NCBI RefSeq assembly: GCF_016908325.1 | Contig: NZ_JAFBDR010000001.1 | Location: forward strand, 124,001 to 188,000 | Direction of reading: 5' to 3' | DNA length: 64,000 bases | Source: Aquibacillus albus | Lineage (GTDB): Bacteria > Bacillota > Bacilli > Bacillales > Amphibacillaceae | Shown here: positions 8,711 through 17,884 of the stretch, piece after piece | How the letters are laid out: each line of letters opens with the position of its first letter | How positions within the stretch are numbered: position 1 is the stretch's first letter | The notes under the pieces: model-generated | The model's database searches: none | What the model was told of the DNA's origin: nothing | Seen by the model: the letters and a program-made list of their open reading frames with translations, nothing else | Program-made: the position numbers and the translations under genes

Positions 8711-8753
8711 TTGTTTTATATTTCACGTTTTAAAAAAGTAGAGGTGTTTGTTA

Positions 8754-9329
8754 TTGACGAAAAAAGAAAAGCTTAGAAGTGAGACATTACAAATTTTACG
8801 AGAGATATCCGAAGAAGAAAAAGAACAAGTGGAACGAAATATAGGGAGGCATCTTGTCCATAGTGAATGCTGGGAAAAAGCAAAAACAATTGGTGTAACC
8901 ATTTCGACTAATAATGAATGGGATACAAGAAAATTAATTGAAGCTGCTTGGACACAGAAAAAAAGAGTTTGTGTTCCTAAATGTTTTCCAAAAGATAAAC
9001 GTATGGTTTTTTATGAATTACATACTTTCGAGGATTTAGAGACTGTGTATCATCATTTGTTAGAACCAAAACCGAATGGTGATTTTATTGTGACGAAGAA
9101 TCAAATCGATTTAATGATTGTACCGGGGATTGTATTCGATTATAAAGGGTTTCGTATAGGATATGGTGGGGGATATTACGACCGTTATTTAGCAAATTAT
9201 GAAGGTACGACCGTTTCTTTAGCCATCCAAGATCAAATTGTAGAGGAACTTCCAACAGAAAATCATGATATAAAAGTTGATTATATTATTACAGATCAAG
9301 GTTTTGTTTCCACATCTTCATTCTATTGA
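8754..9329 (+). CDS. yqgN: 5-formyltetrahydrofolate cyclo-ligase
   Basis: A 191-residue enzyme that uses ATP to convert 5-formyl-THF to 5,10-methenyl-THF in one-carbon metabolism. The family signature VPGIVFDYKGFRIGYGGGYYDRYL is present at about 120-145. TTG at 8754 is chosen because GAGGTG (8741-8746) is seven bases upstream. Another in-frame TTG at 8748 is only one base from it. The gene is not adjacent to other folate genes here. Confidence 0.92.
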   Translation: MTKKEKLRSETLQILREISEEEKEQVERNIGRHLVHSECWEKAKTIGVTISTNNEWDTRKLIEAAWTQKKRVCVPKCFPKDKRMVFYELHTFEDLETVYHHLLEPKPNGDFIVTKNQIDLMIVPGIVFDYKGFRIGYGGGYYDRYLANYEGTTVSLAIQDQIVEELPTENHDIKVDYIITDQGFVSTSSFY

Positions 9330-9396
9330 CAGCATATTCTTCTTGAAAACGGTGCAAACTACACTCAACAATTCAAAAAGAAAGAAGGGTGAGTGT

Positions 9397-9582
9397 ATGA
9401 AACAATTGATTACATTTAGCTCGGTTATTTTAGGCTTAAGTATTCTTTTTAAAAAGAGGTATCGTATATTAAACATGATGTTAGCTGTAAATGTTATTCG
9501 CAAAGTAATTGTTAAAATTACAATGAATTTACCATATTTACGAAAAAAAATATTACCGAGTATTCTTGGACGTTCAGCTTAA
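9397..9582 (+). CDS. YqgO-like small basic protein
   Basis: A 61-residue, Lys/Arg-rich protein (MKQLITFSSVILG...) with one hydrophobic N-terminal segment and a plausible RBS (AAGGGTGAG). It sits between yqgN and the rhomboid gene, as B. subtilis yqgO does. No function is known. An earlier in-frame ATG (9277) would overlap yqgN and lacks an RBS. Confidence 0.6.
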   Translation: MKQLITFSSVILGLSILFKKRYRILNMMLAVNVIRKVIVKITMNLPYLRKKILPSILGRSA

Positions 9583-9600
9583 AAGTTGAACGTTTTTTTA
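9571..9600 (+). terminator. Terminator after the yqgO-like gene
   Basis: A short stem (CGTTCA..TGAACG) with a seven-base T run overlaps the stop codon region. Confidence 0.7.
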
Positions 9601-9735
9601 TACGAAAAATATAAAATTTTAGCTTTGAAGTTAATGACCAAGTTTTTCTAACATTTAATTGGTTATTTTTGAATTTTTTTAATACCATAGATGTATACCT
9701 AAGTTTTTTGCTCTTACAAAAGGGGGCGGCTTATC

Positions 9736-11283
9736 ATGTATTTAAAAGAAGCCTATTATTTTTTTCGTATGACACACGACTTAATACAAAATCAAAAATT
9801 TAATCTTTTACATATCGACCATTCTAGGGAAGAAATCTGGTTAGAAAAAAAGGTGAAGGGTATTACTCATATTGTTCGATTATTACAGGAGCAATTTGAC
9901 TGGAGTAATCATTTAAAAAGAGATATCGATGAAACCGTTGAACGGGCTAAAAAACTCCAAAGAATAATCATTGGTGGGAAAACTTTTATTCATAATGTAT
10001 ATGTTTCTACTTATCCTCCTGTTGATCAATTAGAATTAGCAAAAAAAACAATGGAGATGGAACGAAAGCTAGCTAAAATGCGTGTATATCTTTTAGATGA
10101 GGCAAATAGAGAAAGTAAAAAGGAGCAATTATACAACAACTTAGGACTAGCAAATAATCCGTTTGAATATCCACATACAGAACTGGAATTGGAGCACACA
10201 ACTATTGTTTTGCGAGAGCAAATTAATCAGTTATTTGTGAAGTCACAAAAGGAAAAGGAAGCTGTATTCCAGAATGGAATGCCATTTTTTACTTTCTTCC
10301 TTATCATCATAAATGTTTTCATGTTCTTTTTATTGGAAGGTGCTGGAGGAAGCACATCCACTAATACTTTAATAGAATATGGTGCTAAATATAACCCAGC
10401 AATCTTAGACGGAGAATGGTGGAGAATTATTTCTTCTATGTTCCTTCATATTGGCGCTTTACATCTCATTATGAACATGATTGCTTTACATTTTCTTGGA
10501 TCAGTAGTGGAAAATATATATGGTAATTTCAGATTTCTTGTTATTTATTTTCTTGCTGGAATTATGGGTGGTTTAAGTAGTTTTGCATTAAATCCTCACA
10601 TTGCTGCAGGGGCTTCAGGTGCCATTTTTGGATTATTCGGTGCACTTTTATTTTTTGGCATTAATTACAAAAAAATTTTTTTCCAGACAATGGGATGGAA
10701 TGTTATTGTTGTTATCTGTATTAATATTGTTTTTGGATTTAGTGTTCCACAAATCGATAATGGGGCTCATATCGGTGGTTTAATTGGAGGGTTTGTAGCT
10801 TCTTCGATTGTGTTTTTTCCAAGACGTAACAATTGGTATATTCAACTTATATCCTTACCAGTCTATGTAGTTATGATTGGATCACTGCTGCTTTATGGTA
10901 TTTATCAGTTTTCAAATCATGAAAACTCAGCTCTGCAACTCCAGATTGCCCAAGAATTAATTAACGAGGAGCAATATGAAGAAGTAATAGAGAAAACGAG
11001 TAACGGAATAACTATCAAAGGTGAGAATATACACCTGGCGGAATTACTATTTTTTCGATCTTTTGCACATATAAAACTTAATCAACCCGGCCCCGCTATG
11101 GATGATTTGGAACAGGCGATTAAGATAAAAGGTGATTTTCCGGAAGCTCACTATAATCTTGCGTTATTATTAACGGATATAAATGAGATTGAAAGAGCAA
11201 CACATCACGCAAAAGAAGCGACAAAGCTCGCTCCCGGAAATGAAGAATTCAGTGATCTGTACAAACGGCTGCAAGCAAATTAA
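9736..11283 (+). CDS. gluP: Rhomboid intramembrane serine protease GluP (YqgP)
   Basis: A 515-residue membrane protease. A soluble N-terminal domain (1-180) precedes a rhomboid core with the catalytic Ser at residue 294 in GASGAIFGL and His at 345 in NGAHIGG. A C-terminal TPR region (about 395-515) follows. Rhomboids cleave transmembrane substrates; B. subtilis GluP cleaves the magnesium transporter MgtE and acts with FtsH. RBS AAGGGGGCGG. The stop codon overlaps the end of the convergent gene by four bases. Confidence 0.94.
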   Translation: MYLKEAYYFFRMTHDLIQNQKFNLLHIDHSREEIWLEKKVKGITHIVRLLQEQFDWSNHLKRDIDETVERAKKLQRIIIGGKTFIHNVYVSTYPPVDQLELAKKTMEMERKLAKMRVYLLDEANRESKKEQLYNNLGLANNPFEYPHTELELEHTTIVLREQINQLFVKSQKEKEAVFQNGMPFFTFFLIIINVFMFFLLEGAGGSTSTNTLIEYGAKYNPAILDGEWWRIISSMFLHIGALHLIMNMIALHFLGSVVENIYGNFRFLVIYFLAGIMGGLSSFALNPHIAAGASGAIFGLFGALLFFGINYKKIFFQTMGWNVIVVICINIVFGFSVPQIDNGAHIGGLIGGFVASSIVFFPRRNNWYIQLISLPVYVVMIGSLLLYGIYQFSNHENSALQLQIAQELINEEQYEEVIEKTSNGITIKGENIHLAELLFFRSFAHIKLNQPGPAMDDLEQAIKIKGDFPEAHYNLALLLTDINEIERATHHAKEATKLAPGNEEFSDLYKRLQAN

Positions 11284-12128
11284 TAGTATTGAATAAGTTG
11301 CTCTTTTTTTCCATTTTGATCTTGGTATAGGACCATTAGATGCTTTCCGTCTTTATCAAAAAGGATTAAAGGAATGAAGCTATCAACTGGTTTTTGCGTT
11401 TCTGATATTCCAAGAATGTAATTTTTATATAAACCTTCCCACAGCTGTCCAATTACCCGTTCAGTGACTTCTTGTGTTAACCCAGGTATTGGCTTCTTTT
11501 CATAGGACATCAATTCTGTTAAAGGGACATAAATATATTGATCCTTAGGAATTTGAAAGTAATCAATTAACTGTTTCCAATGATAACTCAATTGTTGGTT
11601 TGTAGCATGATCTAATGTCTTTTTCCATTCTTTTTGACTAGAATTCATTGGTTGATCAAATGATTCTAGCGCTGTATAAGGAGAGTCAATGACATACAGC
11701 TCATCCGATGACATGGCGTGAATACTTTTAATCTCATCATCAGGATAATGAATTTCTCCATGATGAAAGGAAATGGTTTGATAGTGACTACTATCTTCTC
11801 CATGAACTAACGTTTGTAATTGTATATTTTTTTCATTTTCTTTCCATTTACTTAAAATACCTTTAAGCCTTCCATCTGAAAATAGGAGCGAAACATCCTG
11901 TCTTAAATAAATGGGATCTGTTAAGTTCGAATAGGTTGTCCATTTGATGTCATATTCATCTTGGTCGGTTTCTGATAGCAATTTTAACTCTGTATGATAG
12001 GAATGAAAAGAAAGTGAATCATCAATTGGGAAAAATTTTATTACACTAACTTCTTTCTCATAAAAAAGCAGTAATGCTAAAAAAAGTGAAGCAACTATTA
12101 TTCCAGTTGCAACATATAATTTCTTCAT
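11280..12128 (-). CDS. Uncharacterised membrane-anchored extracytoplasmic protein
   Basis: This 282-residue protein has a signal-anchor at residues 5-22 and no lipobox. The rest is a soluble domain rich in Tyr, Ser and charged residues, apparently outside the cell. I do not recognise a family. It converges on gluP, sharing four bases with it. The opposite orientation to its neighbours and its absence from the B. subtilis gene order that I recall suggest a lineage-specific gene. Confidence 0.7.
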   Translation of the reverse strand: MKKLYVATGIIVASLFLALLLFYEKEVSVIKFFPIDDSLSFHSYHTELKLLSETDQDEYDIKWTTYSNLTDPIYLRQDVSLLFSDGRLKGILSKWKENEKNIQLQTLVHGEDSSHYQTISFHHGEIHYPDDEIKSIHAMSSDELYVIDSPYTALESFDQPMNSSQKEWKKTLDHATNQQLSYHWKQLIDYFQIPKDQYIYVPLTELMSYEKKPIPGLTQEVTERVIGQLWEGLYKNYILGISETQKPVDSFIPLILFDKDGKHLMVLYQDQNGKKEQLIQYY

Positions 12129-12318
12129 AAAATGAACCCCTTCTTCCGTAGTTTCTTATCGTTAAGAAACTTTTTGGACAAACTTAACTTAGTTAATCCA
12201 TTTATATGATGCTTGTTCATTTTATATGAAGATTAGTGTTAAACAAGAATGGAAGTATGCATGTATTTATTGAATCGGTACAAGCTAATAAACAGAATTC
12301 ATTTGTTAGGGTGAGATG

Positions 12319-13776
12319 ATGGAAAAGAAATTGAAACCAATGTACCGAAACTTTAAACAAAATGTAGAATACATGCGAGACAGGCTAGGGGTAGATAAAA
12401 GTTTTGACGTTATCCACCTTGATGTTGAGTACGCTGAGCGAAGAATGGCTTTATTCATGATAGATGGATTTGTTAAAGATGATATATTACATCTATTAAT
12501 GAAATTTTTAGCTAAATTAGAGCCAGATCATTTAGAACCCGAACCGCTTGAAAAATTGTTAAAAACCTATATTCCATATGTAGAATTGGACACGACAGAT
12601 GATTTAGATGAAGCAGGTGATATGGTTTTAGCTGGACCAACTGCTTTATTCGTTGAAGGTATGGATAAGATTATTATAATTGATGCAAGAACATATCCTG
12701 TTCGGGGTCCACAAGAACCTGATTTAGAAAGAGTTGTACGAGGTTCTCGAGACGGTTATGTAGAAACAATTGTTTTTAACACAGCTCTAACTAGACGAAG
12801 GATACGTGATCGATCGCTTCGGATGGAATATACCAGTATCGGAAGACGGTCCAAGACAGATATTTGTGTCTGTTATCTAGAAGATATTGCTGATCCTGAA
12901 AAAGTAGAGGTTTTAAAAGATCATCTAAAACAAATTGATACAGATGGCCTTCCGATGGCAGAGAAAACGGTCGAGGAATACTTAGGTGGAAGGCATTGGA
13001 ATCCTTATCCGACAATAAGGTATACCGAAAGACCTGATACAGCAGCAGCACATCTTTATGAAGGACATATCATCCTTATCATTGATGGGTCTCCAAGTGT
13101 CATGATAACACCAGCGACATTTTGGCATCATTTGCAGCATGCTGAAGAATATAGGCAAAAGCCCTTAGTAGGAGCTTACCTACGATTTGTAAGGTATATT
13201 GCGGTAATTGCATCGATATTTATTTTACCATTATATTATTTGTTCTCCGTAAACCCAGATTTACTTCCGACAGCATTAAACTATATTGGACCGAGTGAAT
13301 TTGGAGCTATACCATTGCTTGTACAGTTTCTTATAGCTGAGATTGGCATTGATATACTTCGAATGGCAGCTATTCATACACCAACTGCACTAGCAACGGC
13401 CCTTGGTTTAGTTGCAGCAATTTTAATAGGTCAAGTAGCGGTAGAGGTAGGGTTATTTTCAAATGAGGTTGTATTGTATCTTGCTATCGCAGCAACCGGA
13501 ACGTTTGCAACACCTAGCTACGAGTTAAGTTTGGCAAATAGAATTTTACGTATTGTCTTGTTAATCGTAACAGCAAGCTTTGGTGTAGCGGGTTACGTAG
13601 TAGGTATTACGGGATGGATCATTTATCTTATGCGTATGAATTCCTTTAACACAGGTTATCTATGGCCGTTTATACCATTCTCACCGATTGCATTTAAAGA
13701 CGTATTACTTCGGACTCCAGTACCATTAAAACGTTCAAGACCACCTTTCCTTAACCCACAAGACCCAGACCGATAA
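12319..13776 (+). CDS. spoVAF: GerA-family spore germination protein, SpoVAF-like
   Basis: This 485-residue protein resembles SpoVAF/GerAA: a soluble N-terminal half with ALFMIDGFVKDD and RGSRDGYVE, then about five membrane helices (about 285-465) and a Pro/Arg-rich tail. GerA-type A subunits sit in the spore inner membrane. SpoVAF associates with the SpoVA channel that moves dipicolinic acid. Here it stands alone, outside a spoVA operon. Two adjacent ATG codons exist; the second leaves better spacing after AGGGTGAG. Confidence 0.78.
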   Translation: MEKKLKPMYRNFKQNVEYMRDRLGVDKSFDVIHLDVEYAERRMALFMIDGFVKDDILHLLMKFLAKLEPDHLEPEPLEKLLKTYIPYVELDTTDDLDEAGDMVLAGPTALFVEGMDKIIIIDARTYPVRGPQEPDLERVVRGSRDGYVETIVFNTALTRRRIRDRSLRMEYTSIGRRSKTDICVCYLEDIADPEKVEVLKDHLKQIDTDGLPMAEKTVEEYLGGRHWNPYPTIRYTERPDTAAAHLYEGHIILIIDGSPSVMITPATFWHHLQHAEEYRQKPLVGAYLRFVRYIAVIASIFILPLYYLFSVNPDLLPTALNYIGPSEFGAIPLLVQFLIAEIGIDILRMAAIHTPTALATALGLVAAILIGQVAVEVGLFSNEVVLYLAIAATGTFATPSYELSLANRILRIVLLIVTASFGVAGYVVGITGWIIYLMRMNSFNTGYLWPFIPFSPIAFKDVLLRTPVPLKRSRPPFLNPQDPDR

Positions 13777-13793
13777 TTCGTTCTGGGTTTTTT
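13763..13793 (+). terminator. Terminator after the spoVAF-like gene
   Basis: The stem ACCCAGA/TCTGGGT is followed by TTTTTT and overlaps the last codons of the gene. Confidence 0.75.
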
Positions 13794-13866
13794 ATGTATA
13801 TTATAAAGAAGGAAGAAGGCATTTATTTTCTTTCTTCTGCTTGCTATAATAGAATAGGTGAATAAT

Positions 13867-14064
13867 ATGGAAACAGTATTTGATGTACAACAGCTGCTTA
13901 AAAAATATGGAACAATTATTTATATTGGTGATCGGTTAGCTGATCTTGAATTAATGGAAGATGAAATCAAAGAATTGTATCAATCACAGTTTATTTCAGC
14001 AAAAGATTATCAGAAGGCAGTTTTAATTTTAAAAAGAGAAGCAGCATATATACGGCAAGGGTAG
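13867..14064 (+). CDS. yqgQ: YqgQ family protein
   Basis: A 65-residue cytoplasmic helical protein beginning METVFDVQQLLKKYGTIIYIGDR. AGGTGA precedes ATG 13867 by five bases; a GTG at 13858 lies inside that RBS and is rejected. In B. subtilis yqgQ directly precedes glucokinase glcK, and here it is followed by what looks like a decayed glcK. The molecular role is unknown. Confidence 0.88.
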   Translation: METVFDVQQLLKKYGTIIYIGDRLADLELMEDEIKELYQSQFISAKDYQKAVLILKREAAYIRQG

Positions 14065-14196
14065 GGGATTCGGTGAATTGACAGAAGTATGTTGTAGGTG
14101 TTGATATCGGAGGTCTAATAAAGAAACACTTCTATCCAAAACGTTTGAAACACAAGGGGAATTTGGAGGTGCCTACTTAGTCAAACAGAAAATGAA
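14065..14196 (+). pseudogene. glcK: Glucokinase remnant (glcK, ROK family)
   Basis: Directly after yqgQ, bases 14085-14114 encode KYVVGVDIGG, the typical N-terminal ATP-binding motif of Bacillus glucokinase, but in a frame interrupted by a stop at 14079. A TTG with GGGGATTCGG upstream at 14078 looks like the old start, now out of frame. About 60 bases further on, another frame reads FGGAYLVKQKMK and stops at 14196, which may be the old C-terminus. A large internal deletion plus frameshifts would explain this. B. subtilis has intact glcK at this exact position. Confidence 0.55.
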
Positions 14197-14487
14197 ATAA
14201 AATAGGATAAATGAATGATTGTTTTTTTGTCACGAGATGATTATAATTTCTTTTACATGGCATACTTTTTATGAAGACAGATTTATCCAATTTTGTAAAA
14301 AATATTCCCTTTCGCAGGGTTTATTTTTTTGTTTTCATCAATTAAAATGAATGGATGTTAGATAATCAGTCTAGAATAATGTAACTAATTTCTTTTTATC
14401 TACGTCTATACGAAGTGAGCTTCATTTAATAATAATAAAATGTACTACATTTCAAGAATGTATGACAAATAGAGGAGGAAACATATA
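14197..14487. other. Intergenic region ahead of the ltaS-like gene
   Basis: About 290 AT-rich bases between the glucokinase remnant and the LtaS-type gene. I see no ORF, strong hairpin or recognisable operator apart from the RBS AGAGGAGG at the end. Confidence 0.5.
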
Positions 14488-16407
14488 ATGATTCAAAACA
14501 AATCTAAATTACCATTATATGTGCTAGCAAGTATTTTATTTGGATTGAAAACGTATATCGTCTATCGATTTTTATTTACTATATCTTTAGATAACACAAT
14601 GCAAGAATTTATTCTATTCATTAATCCTTTCGTTTCAGCATTTCTAGTCTTTGCTATTGCTGTTTGGTTTAGTAGAAAACGACAAATGAAGTTTTTACGA
14701 TATGCTTCGTTAATAGGAACAATAATTCTTTACTTTAATCTAATTTTTTACCGTAATTTTACTGATTTTATTACTATACCTGTGTTATTTCAGGGTAGCA
14801 ATGCCACAGACTTGGGATCTAGTCTGTTAGCACTTGTTCATTTACCAGATATATTGTTGTTTTTAGACGTTCTTATTATTTGGTATTTAAGTAAAAAGCG
14901 CGAAGGTATGGTCATGGTTCATTATCGAAAAAGAATGAAGGCATTTGTGTTTAGCTTGTCTATAGCCTTTTTAATAGGAAATTATATCTTGGCTGAGATT
15001 GAGCGACCACAGCTATTGCAAAGAACTTTTGACAGGGAATATCTTATTAAAAATATTGGGTTATTTAATTACCACGTGTATGACGCAGTATTGCATTCAA
15101 AAACAAAGGCTCAGCGTGTTTTTGCAGATGGAAATGAAATGCCTGAAATTAAAACCTATGTAAATGAAATAAATGAAGTGAATAATCAGGATACAGAATT
15201 GTTTGGTGTGGCAAAGGATAAGAACGTTATTTTTATTTCTTTAGAATCCGTGCAAAGCTTTGTGATTAATAGGACTGTAAATGGGGAAGAGGTAACGCCA
15301 TTTATGAATGATTTAATTGAAAATAGCTATTATTTTAAAAACTTTTACCACCAAACAGAGCAAGGAAAAACATCCGATTCAGAATTCTTAGTAGATAATT
15401 CATTGTATCCACTTCCTAGAGGAGCTGTATTTTTTACTCATGGACAAAATGAATATAATGCACTTCCAGAAATACTAAAGAATCAAGGATATTACTCAGC
15501 TGTATTCCATGCGAATAACAAAAGCTTTTGGAATCGTGATGTAATGTATGATAATGTTGGATATGACCATTTTTATGATGAAAATGCATACCAGATTACC
15601 CAAGAAAACACCATTGGATGGGGTCTTAAGGACAAACCATTTTTTGAACAGTCGATTAAGTATTTACAATCTTTACCTGAGCCTTATTACTCCAAGTTTA
15701 TTACGCTAACGAATCATTATCCATTTGATTTAGGGGAAGAGGATGCTTCAATTGAACCGTATCATTCTAATTCAAAAACATTGAATCAATACTTCCCTAC
15801 TGTTCGTTATACAGATGAAGCGTTAGAGGAATTCTTTGACCAGTTAAAGCAGTCTGGGCAGTATGAAGACTCTATTATTGTTATGATGGGCGACCATTAT
15901 GGTATAAGTGACTTCCACAATAAAGCGATGAGCATGTATTTAGATAAGGATGAAATTACCCCTTATGATCATGTTCAATTACAAAGAGTGCCGTTTTTCA
16001 TTCACATACCAGGTGAAGAAGGAAAGGTATTTGAAAAAATTGCTGGGCAAATTGACGTAAAACCTACGTTGTTACATTTATTAGGGATAGAAAATAAAGG
16101 TGATATTGGATTTGGCAATAATTTATTTGCCGAAGAAAGAAAAGACTTTATTGCATTAAGAGATGGAAGCTTTATTACGGATGATTATATTTATAGTAAA
16201 GATCAATGTTTTGATAGAGACACTGGTAAGTTATTAGCAACAACTTCAAATAATGAGTTAACCAATAATGAAGAAGAGCAGGAAGAGAATGTTTGCCAAC
16301 CATATAAATCCATTGTTCAAAAAGAGTTATCTTATTCTGATCAAATTATTTATGGTGATTTGTTAAGATTTTATGATAGTAAAGTACAAGTGCATACCGA
16401 GGAATAA
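14488..16407 (+). CDS. yqgS: Lipoteichoic acid synthase family protein (LtaS/YqgS type)
   Basis: A 639-residue membrane enzyme: five N-terminal transmembrane helices (about 1-170), then an extracellular sulfatase-fold domain. The catalytic Thr is residue 295 (EQGKTSDSEF). Metal-binding segments FISLESVQSF, GDHYG and HADNKSFWNRD-like text (FHANNKSFWNRD) are visible. Such enzymes transfer glycerol-phosphate from phosphatidylglycerol to build lipoteichoic acid or its primer. B. subtilis yqgS is at the same locus, so this is probably the YqgS paralogue rather than the main LtaS. RBS AGAGGAGG. Confidence 0.9.
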   Translation: MIQNKSKLPLYVLASILFGLKTYIVYRFLFTISLDNTMQEFILFINPFVSAFLVFAIAVWFSRKRQMKFLRYASLIGTIILYFNLIFYRNFTDFITIPVLFQGSNATDLGSSLLALVHLPDILLFLDVLIIWYLSKKREGMVMVHYRKRMKAFVFSLSIAFLIGNYILAEIERPQLLQRTFDREYLIKNIGLFNYHVYDAVLHSKTKAQRVFADGNEMPEIKTYVNEINEVNNQDTELFGVAKDKNVIFISLESVQSFVINRTVNGEEVTPFMNDLIENSYYFKNFYHQTEQGKTSDSEFLVDNSLYPLPRGAVFFTHGQNEYNALPEILKNQGYYSAVFHANNKSFWNRDVMYDNVGYDHFYDENAYQITQENTIGWGLKDKPFFEQSIKYLQSLPEPYYSKFITLTNHYPFDLGEEDASIEPYHSNSKTLNQYFPTVRYTDEALEEFFDQLKQSGQYEDSIIVMMGDHYGISDFHNKAMSMYLDKDEITPYDHVQLQRVPFFIHIPGEEGKVFEKIAGQIDVKPTLLHLLGIENKGDIGFGNNLFAEERKDFIALRDGSFITDDYIYSKDQCFDRDTGKLLATTSNNELTNNEEEQEENVCQPYKSIVQKELSYSDQIIYGDLLRFYDSKVQVHTEE

Positions 16408-16409
16408 AA

Positions 16410-16450
16410 AAGAGGGCTGTCTAGTTGAATCACTAGGCAGCCCTCTTCTT
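16410..16450. terminator. Bidirectional terminator between ltaS-like gene and yqgW
   Basis: A long stem AAGAGGGCTG(T)CTAGT / ACTAGGCAGCCCTCTT with A and T flanks lies between convergent genes. Confidence 0.88.
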
Positions 16451-16453
16451 TAA

Positions 16454-16621
16454 TTAAATAATATTTAACTCTGATAGGATTGTCATTATTGAAAACCATC
16501 CAAATACCAAGGTAGAGATACCAGCAAATCCAACTGCAAAGAAGTTCTTTGCTTTTAATTCTCTGAACACTGCCACTAAACATAAGACCGCTACTACTAA
16601 CAAGATAATAGCCAATTCCAT
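16454..16621 (-). CDS. yqgW: DUF2759 small membrane protein (YqgW)
   Basis: This 55-residue ORF on the minus strand encodes MELAIILLVVAVLC..., with two hydrophobic segments (3-18 and 27-48). GGAGG lies upstream of its ATG. The size, topology and position just before yqgX match YqgW of B. subtilis (DUF2759). Function unknown. Confidence 0.78.
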   Translation of the reverse strand: MELAIILLVVAVLCLVAVFRELKAKNFFAVGFAGISTLVFGWFSIMTILSELNII

Positions 16622-16774
16622 CCTTATACCTCCTCGAAATCTAAACCATGTTGAATAACGTTCCTTATTATACTAATATGTAATAGACCATTTCTTCTCA
16701 TACATTCTAAAACAAAAAAAATGTTTTGTCGAGATGAAAATCTAAAATATTACATAGAAAAGGAGGAAAGGAAA

Positions 16775-17392
16775 ATGGATGTAAATAAGTTATCATTAGG
16801 ACCTTTAGGAACAAATTGTTACGTTATATCAAATGACAAAGAAAGCATTATCTTTGATCCAGGTGGAGATGCTGATCAAATAGTAAATTGGATTGAAAAG
16901 TCTCAGCTTAATCCTGTCGCTATTTGCTTAACACATGCACACTTTGATCATATCGGTGCAGTAGAACCACTTCGTGAACAATACGAAATTCCTGTTTATT
17001 TACATGAGCTAGAAGAAAATTGGTTATCAGATCCTACTCTGAATGGATCATCTTTTTTTCCAGTAGAAGACATCGTAGTTCAATCTTGTGATGCTTTTTT
17101 AGAAGAAGGTAAAATGAAGCTTCAATCATTTGAATTTGAAATTTTACATACCCCGGGTCACTCACCAGGCGGAGTGGCATTTGTATTTAATAGAGAGAAA
17201 AAGATTATTGGTGGTGATAGTTTATTTCATCACGGTATTGGTCGAACAGATTTACCAGGTGGGGATTTTGATACTTTAATAAACAGTATTAAGACAAAGT
17301 TGTTTAAGTATGAGGATGATTATGAGGTGTTTCCAGGACATGGTCCTTTGACAACTATTGGAAATGAAAAAAGGGAAAATCCATTTTTATAG
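16775..17392 (+). CDS. yqgX: MBL-fold metallohydrolase (YqgX, glyoxalase II-like)
   Basis: A 205-residue metallo-beta-lactamase-fold hydrolase. Metal ligands are visible: THAHFDHIG, HTPGHSPGG, GGDSLFHHGIGRTDLPGG and FPGHGP. These are typical of hydroxyacylglutathione hydrolase-like enzymes, and a bacillithiol-linked hydrolase role is possible. AAGGAGG lies eight bases before ATG 16775, so the longer frame starting at 16721 is not used. Confidence 0.92.
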   Translation: MDVNKLSLGPLGTNCYVISNDKESIIFDPGGDADQIVNWIEKSQLNPVAICLTHAHFDHIGAVEPLREQYEIPVYLHELEENWLSDPTLNGSSFFPVEDIVVQSCDAFLEEGKMKLQSFEFEILHTPGHSPGGVAFVFNREKKIIGGDSLFHHGIGRTDLPGGDFDTLINSIKTKLFKYEDDYEVFPGHGPLTTIGNEKRENPFL

Positions 17393-17441
17393 AGTAGATC
17401 GTACGAAAAAACGGTTTGACTGCTTATTACAAACCTAAGTA

Positions 17442-17482
17442 AAAAAGCTTTGACTTTGATTGATTCAAAGTCAAAGCTTTTT
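17442..17482. terminator. Bidirectional terminator between yqgX and yqgY
   Basis: An 18-bp perfect stem (AAAAAGCTTTGACTTTGA and its complement) ends in runs on both strands. Confidence 0.9.
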
Positions 17483-17484
17483 TA

Positions 17485-17727
17485 TTAATGTCCAAATCCA
17501 GGTACCAAAATAAAATTAGTATAGTAAGTAAATCCGATAAAAAAGACCGTACAATAAGCACCGAATAAATACATATACATTCTTTCAGATAAATTTAAAA
17601 ATCCTACTCCCAGGAAAAAGACAGTTTGTGCCAGAAACAAGAAAGCCATGTTATGCATTTCAGCCACATAGAACATGACAGTAAAAATTCCTGTCCAAAA
17701 AGAAAGCACACGAAACATTCTGTCCAT
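17485..17727 (-). CDS. yqgY: DUF2626 membrane protein (YqgY)
   Basis: An 80-residue protein with three hydrophobic helices (MDRMFRVLSFWTGIFTVMFY...). GGAGGGG precedes the ATG at 17727. The longer in-frame extension upstream lacks an RBS and is rejected. Position and composition match B. subtilis YqgY. No function is known. Confidence 0.82.
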   Translation of the reverse strand: MDRMFRVLSFWTGIFTVMFYVAEMHNMAFLFLAQTVFFLGVGFLNLSERMYMYLFGAYCTVFFIGFTYYTNFILVPGFGH

Positions 17728-17884
17728 ACTTTCCCCTCCTTCATAAAGGTATGTATCATCGTTATTATATACGAGGTAAAAGAGATTGTAAATCAATCTT
17801 ATCCATGTTTTAACTATTTTTAAAGAAATAAAGGCTGACACACATTTCATCTAAGTGTTGCGTCAGCCTTTCTTTGGACATGAA

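Noticed and set aside
9277-9582. 101-codon version of the yqgO-like gene
   Set aside because: The first 40 codons overlap yqgN and have no RBS; the ATG at 9397 does.
16371-16583. 70-codon minus-strand ORF at the end of the ltaS-like gene
   Set aside because: It spans the terminator and a shadow of yqgW in another frame. The yqgW frame (16454-16621) has the proper RBS and family match.
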